NCBI GenBank assembly: GCA_963971535.1
Contig: OZ020588.1
Coordinates: 120,449,005 to 120,513,004 of the forward strand
Direction of reading: 5' to 3'
Source: Notolepis coatsorum
Lineage: Eukaryota > Chordata > Actinopteri > Aulopiformes > Paralepididae
Length of the DNA stretch: 64,000 nt
Every line of letters starts with the position of its first letter. Within the stretch, counting starts at the first letter, position 1. Made by a program: the position numbers and the translations under genes. The notes beneath the pieces were generated by a model. It saw nothing but the letters and a program-made list of their open reading frames with translations. It was not told where the DNA came from and did not search any database. Positions 52,401 to 60,285 of this stretch are shown here, in pieces.

Positions 52401-52545
52401 CAGTGTCCAATTTCATTGTGACTAGAGTCCTGTTTATCCACAGTGGTGCCATCCATTTATCTTCTCCAATAGCATTCACTTCACTGTTCACTGTGGCAAC
52501 AAAACATTTCTCATTCTCTGAGTCACTCAGATCAGTGTCCTCCAC
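49450..52545 (-). CDS. Gypsy pol: protease, RT, RNase H, integrase
   Basis: An open 1031-codon frame. Protease DTGAKANLIS at about residue 48. RT with LPFGICSASEIFHRA and catalytic YVDDIIVW about residue 327. RNase H with STDASKDGIGG and ETDHRPL. Integrase with an HHCC finger (H in EGHLGVEKC, C in CETCQ) and DDE residues D in GMDLFNL, D in VSDNGPCF, E in NGKAEKG. The first codon of the open stretch is GTG (52545). The frame continues upstream in-frame to a TGA at 52561-52563, so the product is most likely made as a Gag-Pol fusion by readthrough rather than from this GTG. No lesion is visible, so it may be functional. Confidence 0.92.
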   Translation of the reverse strand: MEDTDLSDSENEKCFVATVNSEVNAIGEDKWMAPLWINRTLVTMKLDTGAKANLISMSDIKEMKDKPNIRKKTLALKDYNGQRIDCLGTCTLNVTVKEKVHHLFFSVVAEGLDSLLGDKACEDLELVKRVYRINTTVSTPSDSVDSIVQNFADVFKGFGVLPFTYKIQLKANAQPVVHAARRVPAPLRDRVKKELDRMTVLGVIQKVEEPTEWLNSMVCVKRKNGDLRICMDPKDLNENIKREHYQIPKREEITSEMAGARYFTKLDATQGFWQLKLDESSTKYCTFNTPFGRYCFLRLPFGICSASEIFHRAVEHIIEGLDGVRAYVDDIIVWGSTVQEHNKRLTNVLERIRKFGLKLNKSKCQFGAQEIVFLGDKLSAQGVQADQEKVNAIHNMPRPTDKTGVLRIMGMVNFIGKFIPNLSAKTACIRELLHKGDEFKWASKHEHEWQRLKETLTTAPVLAFYDSTKRIKVSTDASKDGIGGVLLQAEGEHWKPVAYASRSMTETECRYAQIEKECLGLVFGLERFHSYIYGLPSFTVETDHRPLVAIIKKNVNEMSPRIQRMMMKMQRYDFELIYTPGKHLILADALSRAPTGKGVSTTEEDVQNHVNMVAAALPVSDTKSRQIAEETAKDTELQCIIGNMQNGWPVGSCPLFHDIRGELSVVDGPLLRTNRIVIPQELRRDILQRIHEGHLGVEKCKRRARNAVFWPGINKDIERLISGCETCQRHRNKQTKEPMMVADVPSAPWDKVGMDLFNLKGKDYVVVIDYHSNFPEMALLSNTSSTCVITHTKSIFARHGIPNTVVSDNGPCFKSREWQEFAKRYGFKHVTSSPLYAQSNGKAEKGVHILKQLLKKAADSDSDPYLALLSYRASPLACGLSPAELLMNRKLRTTLPSYSKKKKHPKLEQKLQQQKMKQKSFYDRTAKQLPPLSSNDTVRIEDPDGWKTKATVLQEVAPRSFTVRTEEGHIFRRNHRSLLKTQGTVRELSEAHTESESVSPPLTDYNPDNSPGEPVLRRSAREIRKPERLDL

Positions 52546-52560
52546 TCTGTTTACACATCT

Positions 52561-52563
52561 TCA
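52561..52563 (-). promoter_or_regulatory. In-frame UGA between gag and pol
   Basis: Reverse strand ACA TGA AGA. Gag (53358-52561) and pol (52560-49450) share one frame, with this as the only stop in about 1300 codons. A single stop that suppression would read through is the arrangement of some retroviruses. It may instead be a new nonsense mutation. No obvious pseudoknot was worked out. Confidence 0.6.
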
Positions 52564-53358
52564 TGTCCCCCTCTCTTTTCCTTTTGCGAAGCACTGTGTA
52601 GCAAAGTGGTTGCTCCCCTGGCAATTAAAGCATTTCTTACCAAAGGCTGGACACTGCCTTGGCTTGTGCTGCGAGCCACAGCGCTTGCAGCTGAACACTC
52701 TGTCGTCCGTCCGCTGTGCAGGCCGTGTCTTTGTGTGTCTTTTTCCTGTGCTTGAAATGGCACCCACATCTGCACCATGACCCACATTTTCTGTGCCTGC
52801 TGCCATCTCACCGAATGTCCTCACATGCATATGGGACAGCTCACTCGCATGGCAGATCTTGATGGCCCCTTCTAGTGTCAGCTCTGTTTCCCTTAGTAGC
52901 CTTTCTCTGACCTTTTTATCCTCCACTCCAAAAACAATCTGGTCTCTGGTCAAGGAATCCCTCAGTGTTGAAAAGTTGCATGAATGTGCTTTAAGCTTCA
53001 GGTCAGTCAGAAAAACATCAAAAGGTTCCCCTTGTTGTTGTATCCGACAACGAAACACATATCTCTCATATGTTTCATTCTTTTTTGGAGAGCAATGAGC
53101 ATCAAATTTCTCAAACACTTTATCCAAATTTATGTTATCCGCTTCCTCTTCATACACAAATGTATTGTACACTTCTATGGCCTGTGGTCCTGCTATTGTT
53201 AGAAGTAATGCTACCTTCCTGGAATCCAACTTGTTTTCCAGTCCCAAGGCCACAAGGTATAGCTGGAACTGCTGTTTGAAGGTACGCCAGTTGCTGTCGA
53301 CATTTCCAGTTAGTTTCAAACTCTCCGGTGGCTTTAAGGAATCCATGCCACCTGTCAC
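52561..53358 (-). CDS. Gypsy gag with two zinc knuckles
   Basis: 265 codons from ATG at 53358. A capsid-like helical region (WRTFKQQFQLYLVALGLENK, AHCSPKKNETYERYVFRCR) is followed by basic sequence and nucleocapsid CX2CX3-4HX4C-type motifs: CKRCGSQHKPRQC and CFNCQGSNHFATQC. It stops at TGA (52561-52563), and the same frame is open beyond into pol. Gag assembles virus-like particles that carry the RNA. The start lies 26 bases from the 5' LTR, with the primer site between. Confidence 0.9.
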   Translation of the reverse strand: MTGGMDSLKPPESLKLTGNVDSNWRTFKQQFQLYLVALGLENKLDSRKVALLLTIAGPQAIEVYNTFVYEEEADNINLDKVFEKFDAHCSPKKNETYERYVFRCRIQQQGEPFDVFLTDLKLKAHSCNFSTLRDSLTRDQIVFGVEDKKVRERLLRETELTLEGAIKICHASELSHMHVRTFGEMAAGTENVGHGADVGAISSTGKRHTKTRPAQRTDDRVFSCKRCGSQHKPRQCPAFGKKCFNCQGSNHFATQCFAKGKERGT

Positions 53359-53370
53359 AATGTAGTTTTT

Positions 53371-53383
53371 ACTCCTGGTACCA
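53371..53383 (-). promoter_or_regulatory. Gypsy primer binding site, tRNA-Leu(UAA)-like
   Basis: Reverse strand TGGTACCAGGAGT directly follows the 5' LTR. It is complementary to the 3' end (ACTCCTGGTACCA) of vertebrate tRNA-Leu(UAA) as I recall it. Confidence 0.8.
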
Positions 53384-53664
53384 TGTTTTGTTCAGTGATT
53401 CAATTATGAGTTGAGTCCTTGCTCATGAACACCAGTACTTTATTTTACTACCACAGCACAAGTTACATGTTATCTCCAGATGGTCGTTCTTACTTCCTGG
53501 ATGTTCTACTTATCAGAGCCTATCATACTGTATTTTACTACCACAGCACAAGTTACATGTTATCTCCAGATGGTCGTTCTGACTTCCTGGATGTTCTACT
53601 TATCAGAGCCTATCATACTGACACCTAGTGGTGCAAAGTAATCATAACATCCTTAATCATCACA
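53384..53664 (-). repeat. Gypsy 5' LTR (right in window) with 90-bp internal duplication
   Basis: 281 bp, which is 191 plus exactly 90. The block TATTTTACTACCACAGCACA through TATCATACTG is present twice, with one T/G difference. The two LTRs of an element start identical, so the extra block arose after or during integration. Confidence 0.93.
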
Positions 53665-53669
53665 CTATC

Positions 53670-54962
53670 CAAAGTGTTAGAACGGATCGTCGCAACTTAC
53701 TGACCATTTATCAAACAATAATCTTAATGAATCATTTCAATCTGGCTTTAGAGCCTTACACTCCACCGAAACGGCGGTTACCAAAGTAACAAATGACTTA
53801 CTGCTCTCTCTTGACTCAAACCTCACTTCTGTGCTCTTATTGCTTGATCTCAGTGCAGCCTTTGACACTATCGATCACTCTCGATTCTTCTAGGCCGGCT
53901 TGAGAATCATGTTGGCATTCGGGGTCTCGCACTAGCTTGGTTTAAATCCTATTTAACTGATAGAACACACTGCGTGGTCTATAATGATTTAACATCTGAT
54001 ACCCTCCCAGTGCAATGTGGTGTCCCACAAGGCTCTGTCCTGGGCCCTTTGCTATTTTCGATTTACATGCTACCCCTCGGTGATATCATTCGCAAATTTG
54101 GCATAAACTTTCATTTTTACGCTGATGACACCCAATTATATATACCTATTAAGCCAAATGATTCCTCCCAACTACAAAACCTTGAGGCCTGCTTGCCGTC
54201 AAAAAATGGATGTCGCAAAACTTTCTACTCCTTAATGCAGATAAAACTGAGATGTTAATTGTTGGCCCCCCAAACCACAGAGGCCTGTTTCAGGACATCT
54301 CCCTCAACTTTGATACCTGTCATATATCCCAGAGCTCCACCATAAAAAACCTCTGAGTCATTTTTGATTCCTCCCTCTCATTTAATGCACATATAAAAAA
54401 TGTCACCAAAATTGCATTCTTCCATCTTCGTAATATCGCAAAAATACGCCCCATTTTAACTCTGGCTGATGCTGAAACCCTGATTCATGCTTTTGTCTCA
54501 TCACGTCTGGACTACTGTAATGCACTTTTTTCAGGCCTACCTAATTCAAGCATCAAAAATCTTCAACTCGTGCAAAATGCGGCTGCACGGATACTAACTA
54601 GAACTAGAAAATTTGATCACATCACACCAGTTTTGTCCGCCCTACATTGGCTTCCTATCCAAGCCCGTTCTGACTTTAAAGTGCTACTCCTCACCTACAA
54701 CATTTTAAATGGGCTTGCACCGCTCTATCTATCCGATCTCATCTCCCGATACTCGCCCGCTCGTGCTCTGCGCTCACAAAATGCGGGGCTTCTATCGACC
54801 CCTAGGGTTAAAAAGAAATCCGCCGGCCACAGAGCCTTTGTCTACCGCGCTCCCTACCTGTGGAACAAATTACCTGCCGTCATCAGGGGCGCCTGCTCTG
54901 TCGAAGCTTTTAAATCCCTGCTTAAGACTCATCTTTTCTCTCTCTCCTTCAACCTACCTTGA
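53670..54962 (+). pseudogene. L2 ORF2, RT C-terminal part, after the Gypsy insertion
   Basis: Coding resumes as KVLERIVAT, then with frame changes SNNNLNESFQSGFRALHSTE, LLLDLSAAFDTIDHS (catalytic D), then a deletion or shift, QCGVPQGSVLGPLLFSIYML, HFYADDTQLY (catalytic ADD, YADD form) and the L2 C-terminal region LQLVQNAAARILTRTRK, LHWLPIQARSDFKVLLLTYN and RAPYLWNKLPAVIRGA. Several frameshifts and a stop at 54355-54357 (CTCTGAGTC) inactivate it. Confidence 0.88.
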
Positions 54963-55014
54963 TCTCACCTGGTCGGGGACTGACCTTTAGATTAATCTGT
55001 GTAGTTTAGTTATG

Positions 55015-55285
55015 GTACAGGGTACTACATGGTACCACTGGGTAGTTTACTATAGGGTAGTTTAGTTAGGGTACAGGGTACTACATGGTACCACAGAGTA
55101 CTACATGGTACTGCATGGCACTACAGGGTACTACATGGCTCTACATGGCACTACAGGGTACTACATGGTACCACAGGGCACTACAGGGTACTACATGGCA
55201 CTACAGGGTACTACGGGGTACTACATGGCACTACGGGGTACTATAGGGTACTACATGGCACTACAGGGTACTACATGTCTGCTCC
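55015..55285 (+). repeat. GGTACTACATGGCACTACA minisatellite in L2 3' UTR
   Basis: About a dozen units of roughly 11 or 22 bases built from GGTACTACATGG and GGCACTACA. A C/T-rich run follows at 55321-55368. Confidence 0.88.
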
Positions 55286-55369
55286 TTTGCAGCACCACAA
55301 ACATGGGAACTCTCTAACTCTTCCCCCCCCCCCCTCCCTCCCCCCCCCCCTCCCTCCCCCTTCTCTCTG

Positions 55370-56482
55370 AGTGCCCGTCTCCTGGCGCTGACTAAGGTGA
55401 TGGATGCCTCGGGGTCTTGGCCAAGATTGTAGTGTCTGCTCTACATGCACCTCCGAGGCCTTGCATCAGTTATTCACCGCCGTCTGTCCGTGGTCCTGTC
55501 AACTGATTAACAGTATTAACAGACTGTTAACAGATTAACAGTCAACGCGGTTTCATTGCTGGGTTAAGTACTTCTATTCTATTCACATAATACGCTTACT
55601 TCATATATCTACTCCATTCACATATATGCCTACCACTTGTATCTATTGCTATGTCCGCCTACTACAATCTCATGAGCTGTCTAACGCCTGTCCCGTCTCC
55701 CTGTCTTCCTATGACTTGCTGTCCTGGAGTGTTGACCGGAGTGTTGGACGTCCCGTGACGAAGGCCGGGAGATTGCGACCCCCTCTGCGTGCCCCCCTGT
55801 CTCCGGAGGTCTCGTAGTGGTGACCGGAGTGCCGGATGTCCCGCGATGATGTCGGGGAGTTCGCGACCCTCTCTGCGCCACCCCTATCTCCCTGTCTCCG
55901 GCTGTCCCTGAGCAACGACCAGAGTGTTGAATGTCCCGTGACTAAGACGGGGAGGACGTGACCCTCTTTGCGCCGCCCCTGTGCCTCAAATAGATCCGCT
56001 ATCAACTCTATCTTTAATCTTTCAAAATGTTCAGTGCTATCGCTATTAGCTCTATCTTTAATCTTTCAAAATGTACAGTTGCTATTGCATGCACTCATCT
56101 GTGTTTCACCACACACATGAGTGCATGCTTACCAACTGTCCGTCTGCAACACTACTATCACCAACATCTAAGAAGGGAGATCCCCCCTTGAATGGCCCTT
56201 CTAAGGTTTCTCTCCTCCACACTGCCTGTGGAGCTTTTTTCCCTATTGTTAGGTTTTAGTGAGTTTTTCCTTACCTTCGCGTGGGGTATGTCTGGGAGTG
56301 CTTGCATTCTTTCATTTATTTGCATTCATCTAAACATTTTTGGACCTTATGGTGTTCTTGTTCTGTTCTTGACTTATTGTTATGTTTTCTTCTTGACTTG
56401 TTTAAAGAAGACCTGTACGGCCCATGGGGACATTAACGTGTGTTGTCGGGCCCTATAAATAAATTTGATTTGAATTTGATTT
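55370..56482 (+). other. L2 3' UTR and 3' end
   Basis: No gene. Repeat phrases of GGTCTCGTAGTGGTGACCGG type occur at 55720-55990. The last part, GTCGGGCCCTATAAATAAAT then TTGATTTGAATTTGATTT, is the LINE's terminus with a short tandem tail. Confidence 0.6.
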
Positions 56483-56494
56483 AGTAGTGACGCG

Positions 56495-56680
56495 TGAATC
56501 GATAGTCCTAACAGTGTTTATTATTAAGAGTCAGATAGTCCGCACAGTGTTTATAGTCCTAACAGTGTTTATTAGTGAGAGTCAGATAGTCCTAACAGTG
56601 TTTATTATTAAGAGTCAGATAGTCCTAACAGTGTTTATTATTAAGAGTCCTAACAGTGTTTATTATTAATTAACGTCATA
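56495..56680 (+). repeat. Tandem repeat before right TIR, about 34-bp period
   Basis: Five copies of AGTCCTAACAGTGTTTATTA with AAGAGTCAGAT linkers. Subterminal to the TIR element. The following phrase AACCAACTACCAGATTTATT matches part of the left-hand 119-bp repeat. Confidence 0.88.
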
Positions 56681-56767
56681 AACCAACTACCAGATTTATT
56701 TTGCACCAGGGAACTTGAAGGTTCCTGCCGCTTGTGCTAGCGGCAAAAGGGGGCGGGCTAGCGGCGT

Positions 56768-56826
56768 GGGGTCGTGGCCAATCAGAGAAAAGCTGAAAAC
56801 AAGTTGGTTGCCTTTAATATTCACGC
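56768..56826. repeat. Right terminal inverted repeat, 59 bp
   Basis: Reverse of the left end with three mismatches; forward reading includes GGCCAATCAGAGAAAAGC and GGTTGCCTTTAATATTCACG. L1 ORF1 resumes right after. Confidence 0.85.
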
Positions 56827-57230
56827 ATCCCGGAGGGCAGTGAGGGAGGTCGTCCCTCGGAGACCATGCCGGAGTTGTTGCAAAAGATCCTGGGGGAGGA
56901 TGTCCTCCCCAGCCCACCTGTGTGCGAGTCGGCTTACAGAGCGGGCAAGGCCAGTCCTGGAGGGAACAAGGGGCCGAGGCCCATCATTGTTAAGCTAAAC
57001 AGGCTACAACAGAGGGAGCTCATCATGCGGTCAGCCCATGCCAGGAGAGGTGAACTCAGTCTCGGCGATCACAAAGTGGCCATTTTCGAAGACTTTACGC
57101 CGGAGGTTCAAGCACAGAGAGGCGAATACAAAGTGGTCATGGCCAGGCTATGAAAATTGGGCCTGAGGCCTACGCTGATCTTCCCCGCAAGATTATCTGT
57201 GCTGCTTAAGGGCGATGAACCGTAGACCGA
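56827..57230 (+). pseudogene. L1/Tx1 ORF1, right part
   Basis: After the TIR element the reading is IPEGSEGGRPSETM, PELLQKILGEDVLPSPPVC, RPIIVKLNRLQQRELIMR and DHKVAIFEDFTPEVQAQRGE, the RRM-like and C-terminal region of L1 ORF1. A TGA at 57151-57153 breaks the end (family: Tyr-Lys or similar), after which KLGLRPTLIFPARLSVLLKG can still be read to about 57223. Codons for the stretch usually found just before IPEGSE are absent at the junction. Confidence 0.8.
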
Positions 57231-58680
57231 GACCGTAGCTTAATAACTGTGTCGGGTGAGTGACGTGACGATGTGGGCCTAATACATTGATATGGCTGAA
57301 TAATCACAAATGTCTAATATCATGCCCCAAACAGGCTAACTAGCCCTTGCCCATCCAAACTAGCGGGGCATCCTAATGACTTCTGTTACTTGCTAATGCT
57401 GACCTCGTGGTCGTACATGTGTGTCGCCTCTATTAATGCTAGCGAGCTAGCTGGACAATGTACATAATAGATGCTAGCGGGGTAGCTGGATTCATCACTA
57501 GCTGATGCGCTAGCCTCGGGCTAACTAGCATGCTATATCTATCGCCCTTACCGGGACATTCGAGACCCGTTAATGTTTACATATTTTTGTTGTTGCTGTT
57601 TAAATAACATCTGTTTGCACAATTTAACTGTGATCGGGTCCTGCCTTAACTAACTTCTTGTATGCTTTAATTTTTTATATCCATTTGTATTTGAGTGTCG
57701 GGAGTGGGACGCTAAAAGCTGATCATACAGGAGCAACGCACTGTGGTAACCGGAGGTTTACATATATTTTTTTTATTGTTGCTGTTTAAATGACATCTGT
57801 TTGCGCAATTTAACTGTGATCGGGTCCTGCCTTAACTAACTTCTTGTATGCTTTAATTTTTTATATCCATTTGTGCTGAAGCATTGGGACGGTGATACGC
57901 AGATTCAGAAGTAGTTGGTTACAGGGATGGCGTTGAGTTATTATATAATAATAGCAAATTTTTCCCCTATGGTTGGCTCATATTAGGGCCAATGTTCACG
58001 TTTGTTTTCACTAGTAATACCTTTGGTTGATCTGTTTTGTTGTGTTTCTATGTCTTGTTATTTTGTTTAGACTGGGTTTGACCAGATTTGAGCCTTAGGC
58101 TCAGGTCATTGAATGTCGGGTTATATATATATAATATATAATATCAGGTTGTGTCAGGTATAGCTTATTACTACCTCCGAGTTAATGAAGGTGTTTACTC
58201 CTATTCTTATATCGGAATTTTGTCATTTCCAGCCTATGTGCCTGACCAGAGGGACTGTGAAATGCTTGCACCTTGACCAATAACTTTATTGTTTTTTGTG
58301 TTTCTTAGACTAGTGGGGGGTTTAATCAGGGTTTTATCTAGAGAGGGGGTCGGAGTGAAGAGCGTCTTATTGGATCCATGATTCCAGTGGGAAACGGTAG
58401 GAAGATGACCATCCTTAGCGGATGGATCATAGGGAGGGGATTGGAGAGTGGGTATAGGAAGGTTAATATTAGGATGGGTGGGTTAGTGTATAGAGTAGAA
58501 GTAGGGAGGGTTGTAACTGGGGTCGTATATTTCTGTGTTTTCTGTACTGTTGTCCTGTATGTGTGTAATTGTTCCTCCTCTGAACTCTTGGGATTGACCG
58601 TCTGGGCCCGCCTGGATCAGCGCCTCTGTCCTCAGCCTGGCTGCACTGGTATGTTCTCTACACATTTAGCCAAATTCTAC
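57231..58680 (+). other. L1 ORF1-ORF2 spacer with a two-copy repeat
   Basis: Unusually long spacer with no gene. A segment with GCTGTTTAAATAACATCTGT and TGTGATCGGGTCCTGCCTTA occurs at 57573-57685 and again, near identical, at 57757-57873. A phrase rich in GCTAGC follows ORF1. Confidence 0.6.
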
Positions 58681-59167
58681 CATGGCTAAATTGAATATCT
58701 TAATTTGGAATGCAGGAGGCCTTAACACCCCACACAAGCGTACCAGTGTCCTTTGGTTATTGAAGAGAAGAAGTATTGACATTGACTAATATTTTTGATA
58801 ATTTCGACATCTCATTGGTTCCCCTAGCTCTCTCAGACCACAAGGGGATTTCCCTTATAGCAACCTTTGGCAAGCTCTCCACAAGAGCTCCCAGATGGCG
58901 TTTTAACTCAACCTTATTAAAAAGCGATGATTTCAGAAGTAAACTAGTTACAGTCGAAGACCCTAGGGTCCTGTGGAACGCGTTAAAGGGATTTATCAGA
59001 GGTCATGTCACACTTTTCGCCTCCAATTTGCGTAAATCCCGGTCAAAAAAACTAGAAGGACTGGAAACATTATATACAGACCTATACGCATCTTTGCAAG
59101 CTAACTATAATGAACGACTAAACACACAACGCAAGATAGTCAAAAAAGAAATAAACTCCATACTTAA
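58681..59167 (+). pseudogene. L1/Tx1 ORF2, endonuclease remnant
   Basis: Starts MAKLNILIWNAGGLNTPHKR, the first motif of the L1-type APE endonuclease, then stops at 58786. From about 58783 a new frame picks up the end of the domain (LVPLALSDHKGISLI, with the SDH motif) and goes on with STRAPRWRFNSTLLK and EGLETLYTDLYASLQANYNE. About 500 bases of endonuclease are deleted between. Interrupted at 59167 by a TTAA element. Confidence 0.78.
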
Positions 59168-60105
59168 CACTTTCTTTTACACGCTTATGTACATCCTTAT
59201 ACCATCCTCTGCCAGCTCTATTTGTCTATGGAGAAGTTCCCCTTCTTTGCAGGGCTATAACTTTTTAAATTGTATTGCTAAATTGACATTACTATGGCCC
59301 ATTCAACGTCAATTATCTATCGTTCAGGATGTAGGAACGTTATAATTTTTCATTCACATTCATACTAAAATATGGCCTAAAGTATAAATATGTTTTTATC
59401 GTTTTCTGCAGCATTCTGCAGAACGTGATTTATAGCCCTAAATGCATTATATTGATGATCAAATACAGTTTGATAGCGATCGGCGTGAGAAAAAAAAATT
59501 CAAATGGACGTGCTTCTAGAAGTTACTACTTATCATCTGATGTTGACCGGATGGGGGGGGGTCGTTTATAATTCCGTGGCCAACGTTAGATGATTCATCT
59601 AGTGTGGGTGATATGATCATTAGAGCAGTTTGTATCGAACACGGTAAAGAAAAATGCTGAAACTCCTCGTCTCTTCGGGCCGTTGGGCGATAAGCGTGGA
59701 GCAAAAATATTCCTATTATGGGATGTTGAAATATGCGATCCATCTCCAGGTTGTATAATAGTATATACGTCCAAATCATGTTGTTTATCGAGTTATTGGT
59801 AACGGATCGCTATCCATTGTGTCGCGCTCGAGTCCCGGGACCTATAGCGAGTGATCGGACCGAATTTGGATGAGCACCAGTTTCCGTTTCCGGTTTGGGC
59901 GATCCACCGATCGGCCACCAGATGGCGCTCTTGAACCGTTGGAGAGTTGAGAGGGGATCAACAGTAGATCTCAAGTCTCCGCGGGAGAAATATGATTGCG
60001 ATCACAGATTTTTTAAATATTGATCTCAATGACGTGTTACGGCGTCATTGGCAGAATTAGCATGGCGGGGAATGACGAGTTAAGGCGTCCTTGGCGATTA
60101 AAGTG
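59168..60105. mobile_element. TTAA element, copy of 34497-35457, inside L1 ORF2
   Basis: 938 bp between TTAA at 59164-59167 and 60106-60109. Ends CACTTTCTTTTACACGC and, reversed, CACTTTAATCGCCAAGG. High similarity to the other copy throughout. Non-coding. L1 coding resumes after it. Confidence 0.88.
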
Positions 60106-60285
60106 TTAAACAACAGTCTGAGTTTTTAATACATAGGACAAGGCAAAATTACTACTTTCACGGTTCCAGGCCTAGCCATCTACTGGCAATGAAAATACGC
60201 TCGAATGATCATTTCTCGGATATTCCTTCGATCAAGACACGACAGGGAACAGTCACTACTAATTCGAAAAAGATCGTTTTTTTTT
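60106..60285 (+). pseudogene. L1/Tx1 ORF2, continuation after the TTAA insertion
   Basis: One frame reads EFLIHRTRQNYYFHGSRPSH, then MKIRSNDHFSDIPSIKTRQG, the L1-type segment before the RT domain. It joins the reading before the TTAA element (KKEINSIL). Ends at the T-run of a reverse-strand L1 insertion. Confidence 0.75.

Larger units (their letters stand above)
49058..53664 (-). mobile_element. Gypsy-type LTR retrotransposon, apparently young
   Basis: Reverse strand. Flanked by CTATC (49053-49057 and 53665-53669). LTRs of 191 and 281 bp, TG...CA, primer site for tRNA-Leu, and a purine tract. Gag and pol are open, in the same frame, separated by a single TGA. Pol order (protease, RT, RNase H, integrase) is that of Gypsy. 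The coding style resembles the fish and insect Mag-type elements that appear in annotations as K02A2.6-like proteins. Confidence 0.92.
46330..56482 (+). mobile_element. L2-type LINE with two ORFs, interrupted by Gypsy
   Basis: Order: ORF1 with an esterase domain (46384-47238), ORF2 with endonuclease and RT (47263-54962), a 3' UTR with a minisatellite, and a 3' end ATAAATAAATTTGATTTGAA (56453 on). It lies between the repeats of the TIR element. It is interrupted at 49058-53664 by an LTR element and carries frameshifts in ORF2. Start position approximate. Confidence 0.82.
45304..56826. mobile_element. 11.5-kb TIR element of unknown superfamily inside L1 ORF1
   Basis: The two ends are inverted copies over 59 bases with three mismatches: GCGTGAATATTAAAGGCAAC... 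on the left (45304-45362) and its reverse on the right (56768-56826), followed by a related AAGCGGCAG stretch. The element sits inside L1 ORF1, since coding resumes on both sides. No clear target duplication was found, and some L1 codons are missing at the junction. It carries tandem repeats, a hairpin, an L2 LINE and, within that, a Gypsy element. No transposase frame was found, so mobilisation in trans or an old origin is inferred. Confidence 0.7.
44713..60285 (+). mobile_element. L1/Tx1-type LINE carrying nested insertions
   Basis: The start GGGGGCGGAGCCAGG resembles the 5' ends of L1-type elements. ORF1 (44895-45303, resuming at 56827) and ORF2 (58681-59167, resuming at 60106) are each interrupted by another element. 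Without the insertions the L1 would span a little over 3 kb, and ORF2 is missing its middle and RT. A run of T (60281-60290) at the end belongs to the next, reverse-strand element. Dead copy. Confidence 0.75.

Noticed and set aside
52545..52545. Independent start of Gypsy pol at this GTG
   Set aside because: The frame is open upstream to the TGA, and pol of this type is expected as a Gag-Pol fusion.
49746..53365. Forward-strand frames of 60-138 aa across the Gypsy element
   Set aside because: Antisense shadows of the intact reverse-strand gag and pol.
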